NCBI GenBank assembly: GCA_045122835.1
Contig: JBGVIB010000171.1
Coordinates: forward strand, 1 to 11,538
Source: JBGVMW01 sp045122835
GTDB lineage: Bacteria; Bacillota; Clostridia; Lachnospirales; Lachnospiraceae
Direction of reading: 5' to 3'
Length of the DNA: 11,538 nucleotides
Made by a program: the position numbers and the translations under genes. The notes under the pieces are model-generated. The model made no database searches. It worked only from the letters and a program-made list of their open reading frames with translations, and had not been told where the DNA came from. Positions 5,884-11,538 of the stretch are shown here, in pieces (within the stretch, counting starts at the first letter, position 1; the number at the start of each line of letters is the position of its first letter).

Positions 5884-6549
5884 ATGAACAAACATGACAT
5901 TTTTGAAGCAGTAGACCACACCCTGTTAACCCAGGACGCAACCTGGGAGGAAATCAAGACCATTTGCGATGATGCCATCTACTATGGAACAGCATCTGTC
6001 TGTATCCCACCATCCTATGTAAAGCAGGCATCTGAGTACGTTCAAGGTAAAATGAAAATCTGCACTGTAATTGGATTTCCAAATGGCTACCATACCACTG
6101 CAGTAAAAGCATTTGAGGCAAAGGACGCCATTGCAAACGGGGCAGAGGAAATTGATATGGTAATCAATATCGGCTGGTTAAAAGATAAAAAATATAAAGA
6201 ATTAGAAGAAGAAATCAAAACCCTCAAATCCTTATGCGGCGATAAAATATTAAAAGTAATCATAGAAACCTGTCTGCTTACTGAGGAAGAAAAAATAAAG
6301 ATGTGCGAAATTGTCACAGCAGCCAAGGCAGATTATATCAAGACCTCTACCGGATTTTCTGCAGCAGGCGCAACATTTGAGGATGTTGCATTATTTGCAG
6401 AACATGTGGGGGCAGAGGTGAAAATCAAGGCGGCCGGTGGTATAGGTTCTTTTGCAGATGCAGAAAAGTTCATAGAGTTGGGAGCCGACCGATTAGGCAC
6501 TAGCCAAATCATTAAGATAGCAAAAAACGAAAATAGTTCAGGGTATTAA
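5884..6549 (+). CDS. deoC: Deoxyribose-phosphate aldolase
   Basis: DeoC cleaves 2-deoxyribose 5-phosphate to glyceraldehyde 3-phosphate and acetaldehyde in the cytoplasm, the last step of deoxynucleoside breakdown. The 221-aa protein is full length for the class I enzyme. Visible landmarks are VDHTLL (10-15), the catalytic aspartate D91 in EIDMVINIG, the Schiff-base lysine K153 in YIKTSTGF, and K182 in VKIKAAGGI, followed by a phosphate-binding GADRLGTS (200-207). AAGGAG stands seven bases before ATG 5884. Upstream are its own promoter and a leader hairpin. Downstream, 95 bp separate it from a lipoprotein gene; cdd, a usual pathway partner, lies 2.8 kb further on. Only an A6T6 stretch follows the stop, so termination there is unclear. 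Confidence 0.97.
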   Translation: MNKHDIFEAVDHTLLTQDATWEEIKTICDDAIYYGTASVCIPPSYVKQASEYVQGKMKICTVIGFPNGYHTTAVKAFEAKDAIANGAEEIDMVINIGWLKDKKYKELEEEIKTLKSLCGDKILKVIIETCLLTEEEKIKMCEIVTAAKADYIKTSTGFSAAGATFEDVALFAEHVGAEVKIKAAGGIGSFADAEKFIELGADRLGTSQIIKIAKNENSSGY

Positions 6550-6566
6550 AAAATTTTTTATTTTTT

Positions 6567-6596
6567 TGCAACCTTTTTGTCTCCAGCATTGTATTA
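6567..6596 (+). promoter_or_regulatory. Possible ECF-sigma promoter of the lipoprotein gene
   Basis: TGCAACC (6567-6573), 16 bp, then TGTATTA (6590-6596). Promoters of ECF sigma factors of the Bacillus SigW/SigM/SigX type have an AAC-containing -35 followed after about 16 bp by CGTA or CGTC; here the -10 has T for C. No good TTGACA/TATAAT pair competes in this 95-bp gap. Inference, as the sigma recognising it is not known. Confidence 0.4.
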
Positions 6597-6644
6597 CTAT
6601 CGAAAGAGCAAAAAACAATGTAAATTAAATCGGAGGAGACTATT

Positions 6645-9140
6645 ATGAAATTTAAAGAATACTTAAAAAGAGGATTGTGTCTTTCATTGGCATGCACATT
6701 ATTATTAACTGGTTGTGCAAGCAATACACCGGCATCAAAAGAAAACAGCGAACAGACTGGAAGTGTAACAGAGCAACCAAAGAAGGAAGATGGAGTATCA
6801 CAGATATCTGAAAGCGATTCTGCATTAGTATCATCCTTAAGAGATAAATATGGTGCTTCCACAGCAGATTATGCAGATGATGCAATAACGATAGAACGTA
6901 GTGAAAAAATTGAGTATCAGTTAGGATTTAACGCAGCAGATAAGGAAATCGACAGCTGGACAGATTATTTCACAGTATATCAGGATGCAGAAATGCAGTA
7001 TCCAATGGATTGTTTTATAGAGTATGATTACGATACTAATAAAATTATCATTACACCACCGGCATTTGGTGTGGCAGAGCTTTCTGCTGGTAGTGGTTCT
7101 GACATAGATTTAAGTGATTTAAGTGGTAATTTCATATATGATGATGAAACCTGTGACAGCTGGGGTAACTTTGGAGAACTTTATCTGGTTCAGAAGATAG
7201 ATACAGAAACAGGTGAGGAGTTAGAAACACCACGTATCACAATTGTTGAAATAGATGCAGAGTTAGATGAAGCACCAGTGGCACAGTATACATGTGACGA
7301 TAATGGTGTAGCAACCATTAATTGGACACCGGTAGAAGGTGCTACAGAGTATGTATTATTCTTTATTACAAAGTATGAAGGTGAAGGATACGAGGAAGGA
7401 TTTGATTGTTATACAAATGCATTTGCCAGAACAACAGATACGTCATGGAGTGCACCAACACTTGAATTTGAGTATACAGATGATACACTTAGCATGAATG
7501 ACATCTTTACAAATTATATTACTTCGGATGATGATATGGCAGGTGGTATGGAGAATAAGAATGAAGATTTCTTTGATACAATGATAGACCATGTAGGTGT
7601 CATTGCTGTTACAGAAGATGGATGCTCACCAGTAAGTAATCTTTGTTCATTAAAGACATATTCTGAACTTCTTCCACAAGGCTGGGCATGGAATCAGAAT
7701 AGTCAGGAAAGTGAAGAGTTAGATAGTAAATTCTGTGAATCTGTTTCTTTACTGCCGGCAGAAACAAACATTACCATGTGTGATGGAAGTACTTCAAGAC
7801 GTGTGATTGAATATGATTTCGATAATTATGTATTAAGTGATGATGGAACACGCATGGAAATACCATCCAAAGCATCCGGCACTTTACTCAGTACATCTTA
7901 TACTGCTGTAGTGGAGAATCCGGATACCTTAGAAGCAGATTTACAGGAAATCAAAGAGCGTCAGGAAAAATTAAAGAACAAGGGTGGTACTCTTGATAAA
8001 GGTCTTGAGATTACAGATGAAGCACCGGAAACAACTGATGGTGATGCAGAAGCACTGGCAGAACCTGAGGTAACAGAGGCGCCGGAAGAAACAGTGACTC
8101 CGGAGACAACAGAACCGGAAGAAACAGAGCAACCAGAGGAAACAACAGCACCAGAGGCTTCCGCAACTGATACAGTCATCCCGGTAACAGCAAATAGTGC
8201 ATTAAGTGAGTACATTGCCATTCAGATGTTAGATAGCAAAGAAACTATCGACTTAAGTTTGTTTACAGAGAGCATAAATACGGATATTGTAACAGATGCT
8301 TTTATGGAAGCAAAGTACCAGAATCCATTAGTTATGGGTATTAACGCAGCGGCTTATGATGAAAATAGCCGTACATTATATGTGAAATATGATGATGCGC
8401 CAGAGGAAACTGCTGCAAAGCGTGAAGAGACAAAGGCAAAAGCAGAAGAAATCGTTGCACAGATTATTACAGATGGCATGACTGACTTAGAAAAAGAAAC
8501 TGCTATTAACCAGTATCTTTGCGACAATGCGGTATATGATGATGCAGCATTAGAAAGTGCAGAAAAATATGATTTTGCACAGGTTGATGAGGAGTATTTT
8601 GATTCCTTTACCCCATATGGTGTTCTTGTAAATGGAGTTGGCGTATGTGCAAGTTATTCTAGTGCATTTAAGGTATTAGCAGATGAAGCAGGATTAGAAA
8701 GTATGGTAGTTACCGGATACTTAGAAGGTAACCTTCCACATGCATGGAATCGTGTAAAAATTGATGACCAGTGGTTATCTGTAGATTCTACAAACAACGA
8801 TAATGAGGTAGTGCAAAATGCGTTATTAAATGTCTCCGATACAGGTGTAAGAGGTGTATTAGTTGAGGATGAGAGATTTATTGTTGATGAAAAATTAGGT
8901 TCTTATACAGGTGAAACAGATGACAGTGAATTTTATCGTATCAATGGAAAGTACTATGATACAGATGCAATTGTAGCAAAGTTAGCAGAAGAATTAAATG
9001 CAGATGGGGATGCAATGCTTCGTACTGACTATACTATTGATGATGCAAAATTCCAGGAAATCGCGCAGGCAGTTGCCAATGAAGTTGGTGGAAATATTAA
9101 GGGATATTACTGGCTTGGTGTAATTCACTTAACCAAGTAA
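6645..9140 (+). CDS. Large lipoprotein with transglutaminase-like domain
   Basis: The 831-aa protein is exported and lipid-anchored: residues 1-23 are a signal peptide and LTGC (21-24) is a lipobox with C24 as lipid site. After a Ser/Glu-rich tether comes a mixed N-terminal half, in which about 209-275 resembles a fibronectin type III fold (VATINWTPVEGATEYVLFF). Residues 458-508 are a Pro-Thr-Glu-rich linker. The C-terminal third is a transglutaminase-like core with the complete triad C668 (GVGVCASYS), H699 (LPHAWNRV) and D714 (WLSVDST). Such cysteine enzymes in bacteria act as peptidases or cross-linkers on cell-wall or secreted substrates; the substrate here is unknown. The protein is very acidic. 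CGGAGGAG precedes ATG 6645. It separates deoC and cdd and has its own candidate ECF promoter. Confidence 0.9.
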   Translation: MKFKEYLKRGLCLSLACTLLLTGCASNTPASKENSEQTGSVTEQPKKEDGVSQISESDSALVSSLRDKYGASTADYADDAITIERSEKIEYQLGFNAADKEIDSWTDYFTVYQDAEMQYPMDCFIEYDYDTNKIIITPPAFGVAELSAGSGSDIDLSDLSGNFIYDDETCDSWGNFGELYLVQKIDTETGEELETPRITIVEIDAELDEAPVAQYTCDDNGVATINWTPVEGATEYVLFFITKYEGEGYEEGFDCYTNAFARTTDTSWSAPTLEFEYTDDTLSMNDIFTNYITSDDDMAGGMENKNEDFFDTMIDHVGVIAVTEDGCSPVSNLCSLKTYSELLPQGWAWNQNSQESEELDSKFCESVSLLPAETNITMCDGSTSRRVIEYDFDNYVLSDDGTRMEIPSKASGTLLSTSYTAVVENPDTLEADLQEIKERQEKLKNKGGTLDKGLEITDEAPETTDGDAEALAEPEVTEAPEETVTPETTEPEETEQPEETTAPEASATDTVIPVTANSALSEYIAIQMLDSKETIDLSLFTESINTDIVTDAFMEAKYQNPLVMGINAAAYDENSRTLYVKYDDAPEETAAKREETKAKAEEIVAQIITDGMTDLEKETAINQYLCDNAVYDDAALESAEKYDFAQVDEEYFDSFTPYGVLVNGVGVCASYSSAFKVLADEAGLESMVVTGYLEGNLPHAWNRVKIDDQWLSVDSTNNDNEVVQNALLNVSDTGVRGVLVEDERFIVDEKLGSYTGETDDSEFYRINGKYYDTDAIVAKLAEELNADGDAMLRTDYTIDDAKFQEIAQAVANEVGGNIKGYYWLGVIHLTK
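8016..8168 (+). repeat. Low-complexity Pro/Thr/Glu linker coding region
   Basis: Codons for Glu, Thr and Pro recur (GAAACAACAGAACCGGAAG-type runs) over about 150 bp within the lipoprotein gene. This gives an extended, flexible spacer between the N-terminal half and the transglutaminase half. Such tracts vary in length between strains. Confidence 0.7.
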
Positions 9141-9148
9141 AAATTCTC

Positions 9149-9262
9149 GTAACTATTTAGAGTAAGGCATGTGCCATGTAGCACAGTCTGTATGAAGATG
9201 CAATGGTAAGCTATGTGGGGCTGAAAAGTCAAGCAATGAAGCTACATCCACTGACGACAGTG
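9149..9262. repeat. Partial copy 2 of family B repeat, with short hairpins
   Basis: GTAACTATTTAG (9149-9160) is the inverted counterpart of 130-141, and 9181-9210 matches 7-36. ATGTAGC (9176-9182) is inverted against GCTACAT (9241-9247), and CACTG-ACGA-CAGTG (9249-9262) is a small hairpin. No matching right terminus is found, so this copy is decayed or truncated. It lies between the lipoprotein gene and cdd; there is no clear terminator after the lipoprotein gene. Confidence 0.45.
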
Positions 9263-9339
9263 CAATAGATAATAATTTAGGCAAGCTAGTATATTGATAT
9301 TTAACTGTCTTAATAATAAGTGACAGAAAAGGGGAAGTT

Positions 9340-9765
9340 ATGATAGATAAAATGAAAATAAAGCTTGTGGAGCAGGCAATTCAAATGACAAAACAATCCT
9401 ATGCACCATATTCCCATTTTCATGTCGGAGCGGCATTGCTAGGAGAAAATGGAAAGATTTATACGGGGTGTAACATTGAAAATGCTTCCTATTCTGCCAC
9501 AGTATGTGCAGAAAGAGTGGCAGTATTTAAGGCGGTAAGTGAAGGGGTAACCTCCTTCACTGCTATTGCCATTGCAGGGGGCAGGAACGGTGTAATAACC
9601 GATTACTGCGCTCCCTGTGGAGTTTGCCGACAGGTGCTTAGAGAGTTTTGCAAGGAGGATTTTGAGATAATTCTTGCAAAGTCTCCTGAGGAGTGTAAAG
9701 TATATAAGATATATACATTAGGACAGCTTTTACCGGAGAGTTTTGGACCAGAAATGTTAAGTTAA
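9340..9765 (+). CDS. cdd: Cytidine deaminase
   Basis: Cdd converts cytidine and deoxycytidine to uridine and deoxyuridine with loss of ammonia, feeding pyrimidine salvage in the cytoplasm. The 141-aa protein is the short, tetrameric, single-domain form. Zinc ligands are C56 (TVCAE) and the PCxxC pair C93 and C96; E58 is the catalytic proton shuttle; NIENAS (45-50) binds the ribose. SYAPYSHFHVGAA near the N-terminus is also typical. ATG 9340 follows AGGGGAAG; ATG 9352 is possible but less well spaced. It completes, with deoC, a nucleoside-use theme in this region, though the two are interrupted by the lipoprotein gene. It is followed by a separate promoter for the sigma gene. Confidence 0.96.
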   Translation: MIDKMKIKLVEQAIQMTKQSYAPYSHFHVGAALLGENGKIYTGCNIENASYSATVCAERVAVFKAVSEGVTSFTAIAIAGGRNGVITDYCAPCGVCRQVLREFCKEDFEIILAKSPEECKVYKIYTLGQLLPESFGPEMLS

Positions 9766-9786
9766 AGTGGTGGGAATAAGGTCATG

Positions 9787-9815
9787 TTGTTGTTTCTAAC
9801 TGATTGTGGTAAAAT
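9787..9815 (+). promoter_or_regulatory. Housekeeping-type promoter of the ECF sigma operon
   Basis: TTGTTG (9787-9792) and TAAAAT (9810-9815) are 17 bp apart. The leader from here to the sigma start codon is about 160 nt and includes the third copy of the hairpin repeat. No ECF-type AAC/CGT motif is visible in this leader, so clear autoregulation is not seen. Confidence 0.5.
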
Positions 9816-9888
9816 TGCAATGCGCTAGTACATTAAAAATAACAGCTATCTCTGTGGGGAAGCGGTGGTTATCTTATTTATGGTGTAG

Positions 9889-9962
9889 TAGAGTATTGTT
9901 AAAAATTGCTTTCTGCAAGATGTGCGTTACACTTTGTGGGAATGAAATTTAAACATGCTCTA
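9889..9962 (+). mobile_element. MITE-like hairpin repeat, family A copy 3
   Basis: This 74-bp copy starts TAGAGTATTGTTAAAAATTG and ends AAATTTAAACATGCTCTA, inverted ends bounded by TA. It shares TTCTGCAA and CACTTTG with copy 2 but has diverged more. It stops six bases before the ribosome binding site of the sigma gene and so forms part of its leader RNA. Confidence 0.7.
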
Positions 9963-9980
9963 ACAGTTAGGAGGAACATC

Positions 9981-10472
9981 ATGAAAGATGTGAATACATG
10001 GAACATCGATGAGATTGTGAATAGATATGCAGACATGGTGTATCGTATTGCAGTGACGCAGATGAAGAATACACATGATGCTCAGGATATATTTCAGGAA
10101 GTATTTCTTCGTCTTGTTAAGAATCTAGATACTATTGAAAGTGAAGAGCATTTAAAAGCATGGCTTATAAGAGTAACCATAAATTGCTCAAAGACAAATT
10201 TAACAAGTGCATGGAGAAGACATACCCAGTCCATTGAGGAACAGACAGAGGAGATTGCCTTTGAGACAGAGGAGCAGTCAGATTTGTATGAATATTTACA
10301 AAAATTACCAAAGAAATATCGCATGGTTTTGTACTTATTTTACTATGAGGATATGTCAATAAAAGAGATTTGTCAGATAACCGGTCAAAAGGAGCCCACT
10401 GTAAAATCCCAGTTGTCAAGGGCCAGGGCAATGTTGCGGACTGGATTGGAACAAGATGGATTTACAGGATAA
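9981..10472 (+). CDS. ECF-type RNA polymerase sigma factor
   Basis: The 163-aa protein is a two-domain sigma-70 family factor of the extracytoplasmic-function class. Region 2 spans about residues 10-75, with the -10 recognising, core-binding helix DAQDIFQEVFLRLVK (33-47) and AWLIRVTINCS (60-70). Region 4 spans about 100-155, with LPKKYRMVLYLFYYEDMSI leading to the helix-turn-helix EICQITGQKEPTVKSQLSRAR (129-149). ATG 9981 is chosen because AGGAGG lies six bases upstream; longer in-frame extensions run into the repeat copy. The next gene, 49 bp on, encodes a membrane protein that is probably its anti-sigma factor. The inducing signal is unknown. Confidence 0.95.
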   Translation: MKDVNTWNIDEIVNRYADMVYRIAVTQMKNTHDAQDIFQEVFLRLVKNLDTIESEEHLKAWLIRVTINCSKTNLTSAWRRHTQSIEEQTEEIAFETEEQSDLYEYLQKLPKKYRMVLYLFYYEDMSIKEICQITGQKEPTVKSQLSRARAMLRTGLEQDGFTG

Positions 10473-10521
10473 AAATGGATGTACCAAATTGGAAAGATAT
10501 TTCTGAAAAGGAGTGACCAGA

Positions 10522-11265
10522 ATGGATAAATGGATAAAAGAATCCTTAGACCAGATTCATGCTCCAAAGAGTTTAGTGGATGATACTATTCGAAAAATGC
10601 ATGAGGTACAAAATGGAGGAACGCGAAATAAGAATACAAAAGTGATCAATTGGAAGCCGGCAGCAGGAATTGTAACAGCACTTGCAGCATGCGTAGTTCT
10701 AGTTCTATTTGGAAAAAATATGCTGGGGGCTGGAATCGACAATGCTACAAAGCAGGATGAAACCCACAATGTGGCAGATTTGCCGGGGGGGAATGATGTC
10801 CTGAATGGGGATAATGCTGGGAAACAGGATGAATTCCAGTTTGAAGCTGTGAAGGGAATTACGGAGTGGAAGGAGACAGAGGCACTTTTAGAGGAAAGTG
10901 GAGATGACATCCTGGAATTGACCAGTGATTATGTGATTTATGAAACAACATACGAATGTAATGGAGAAGGGTATCAGTTAGAGATTCTGTTAGAGGATGG
11001 TACCTTGAGCAAGCATGGCAATATGGTCATTGCTAAGGGGCAATTTATGGCACAGATTTCTTCTGGGGATGAAAAAATAGAAGAGACGGTGCTAGCTATT
11101 GAGTCTACAAGCCAGTTTTCTGATGGAGGAACAGGGCTGACTATAGAGGATACAGATGGACAGGTAAAGTTCTTGTTAGAGACGGCGTGTAACAGCGATG
11201 GAACAAAGACGGAGGTGTGGTATACCATAGATGTCTCCGGTAAAATCAGTGAAATGAATATGTAA
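10522..11265 (+). CDS. Probable membrane-bound anti-sigma factor
   Basis: The 247-aa protein has a short cytoplasmic N-terminus (1-45), one transmembrane helix at about 46-63 and a ~180-residue exterior domain that is acidic and strand-rich. The N-terminal ESLDQIHAPKSLVDDTIRKM pattern is common in clostridial partners of ECF sigma factors. There is no HxxxCxxC zinc motif, so it is not of the zinc-binding anti-sigma type. The exterior domain matches nothing I know and presumably senses the signal. AAGGAG (10508-10513) supports ATG 10522 over GTG 10513, which overlaps that site. The gene is co-transcribed with the sigma gene and followed by a terminator. The role rests on position and topology. 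Confidence 0.8.
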   Translation: MDKWIKESLDQIHAPKSLVDDTIRKMHEVQNGGTRNKNTKVINWKPAAGIVTALAACVVLVLFGKNMLGAGIDNATKQDETHNVADLPGGNDVLNGDNAGKQDEFQFEAVKGITEWKETEALLEESGDDILELTSDYVIYETTYECNGEGYQLEILLEDGTLSKHGNMVIAKGQFMAQISSGDEKIEETVLAIESTSQFSDGGTGLTIEDTDGQVKFLLETACNSDGTKTEVWYTIDVSGKISEMNM

Positions 11266-11273
11266 GGGAGGGT

Positions 11274-11313
11274 ACCCATGTGTAAGGCGATTGGCGTTAT
11301 GCATGGGTTTTTT
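11274..11313 (+). terminator. Intrinsic terminator of the sigma/anti-sigma operon
   Basis: ACCCATG (11274-11280) pairs exactly with CATGGGT (11302-11308), an inner TAAGGC/GCGTTA pairing with one mismatch extends it, and TTTTT follows. It begins eight bases past the stop codon. Confidence 0.85.
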
Positions 11314-11350
11314 AATGCAAATTCTGGTTTGTGTGCTTGATGTATCATAT

Positions 11351-11538
11351 TCGTTACCCGTCCGTGAATTGGCGGAAGGGGCTCCCAGGGGCAACTCAGA
11401 CTTGCGCTGTAGGAGAGCCGCTTGCTGGCATGGCATATTCCACGCAGACCGAAGCCAACGTTCCGGTGAACTAACTCCCAAGTACGACTAAGACTCTCAG
11501 GAAAGCCTTCGAGCCTAAGTCTCCCTAGGGAGTGGATT
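11351..11538. ncRNA. Unidentified GC-rich structured RNA candidate, cut by window edge
   Basis: G+C is 36 of 60 bases in 11401-11460, well above the neighbouring genes. Helices visible from sequence: CCC-g-TCCG (11357-11364) with CGGA-a-GGG (11373-11380); GCTC/GGGC (11381-11384, 11389-11392), alternatively GGCTC (11380-11384) with GAGCC (11415-11419); GCATGG/CCACGC (11428-11433, 11440-11445, one A-C mismatch); ACCG/CGGT (11448-11451, 11464-11467); ACTCCC/GGGAGT (11474-11479, 11528-11533) closing over GACT-CTCAGG / CCT-tc-GAG...AGTC (11492-11521). Short frames on both strands show no protein family. No riboswitch, tmRNA, RNase P, SRP or rRNA signature was found. Possibilities include a guide RNA of an IscB or TnpB element. 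Strand is undecided. Confidence 0.45.

Noticed and set aside
7961..8221. Minus-strand Ser/Val-rich frame
   Set aside because: It is the complement of the Pro/Thr/Glu linker of the lipoprotein; the apparent composition is a product of that low-complexity coding tract.
11353..11364. TTACCCGTCCG resembles a stretch of the 16S rRNA complement
   Set aside because: Similarity ends after about ten bases and no other rRNA sequence follows.
11176..11481. Minus-strand 101-codon frame across the terminator and structured block
   Set aside because: It reads through the end of the anti-sigma gene, the terminator hairpin and the GC-rich helices, with no recognisable domain. It was considered as a transposase end but nothing supports that directly.
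1..11538. CRISPR array or tRNA gene
   Set aside because: No regularly spaced direct repeats and no cloverleaf with GGTTCGANTCC-type arm were seen on either strand.

Overview
The window looks like chromosomal DNA of an AT-rich gut-type Firmicute, most likely a member of the Lachnospiraceae. This rests on family content (FliB-type methylase, BioY, a DUF4125-like protein, a lipoprotein with a transglutaminase core, an ECF sigma factor with its membrane partner), strong GGAGG-type ribosome binding sites and A/T-rich codon use. It is inference; no marker gene such as rRNA is present.

Layout, left to right. Positions 1-210 hold no convincing gene but a run of hairpins, part of which belongs to a repeat found again near 9150-9210. 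fliB (487-1533, +) is followed by a ~70-bp hairpin repeat and then bioY (1642-2205, +), the biotin-binding subunit of an ECF transporter. A convergent hairpin separates bioY from a large unrecognised membrane protein on the minus strand (2283-3728). A 464-bp gap carries outward promoters and a second copy of the hairpin repeat, then come an unrecognised 163-aa protein (4193-4684), a 66-aa three-cysteine protein (4778-4978) and a DUF4125-like protein (5076-5693) that ends at a good terminator.

The second half contains nucleoside salvage: deoC (5884-6549) and cdd (9340-9765), separated by an 831-aa lipoprotein with a transglutaminase catalytic triad (6645-9140). That lipoprotein has its own upstream motif resembling an ECF-sigma promoter. 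An ECF sigma factor (9981-10472) and a single-pass membrane protein that is probably its anti-sigma factor (10522-11265) follow, closed by an intrinsic terminator at 11274-11313. The third copy of the hairpin repeat lies in the sigma gene's leader.

From about 11351 to the window edge base composition changes sharply (60% G+C in 11401-11460) and the DNA can fold into nested helices without a credible reading frame. This is the best candidate for an undescribed or unrecognised structured RNA. It may be the guide-RNA part of an IS200/IS605-type element, but it runs off the edge and could not be identified.

How genes may work together: deoC and cdd catabolise deoxynucleosides and cytidine. The sigma/anti-sigma pair probably senses an envelope signal and might drive the lipoprotein promoter. 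The 66-aa and DUF4125-like genes look like a two-gene unit. The rest are independent single genes separated by small repeats, typical of an accessory-rich stretch.
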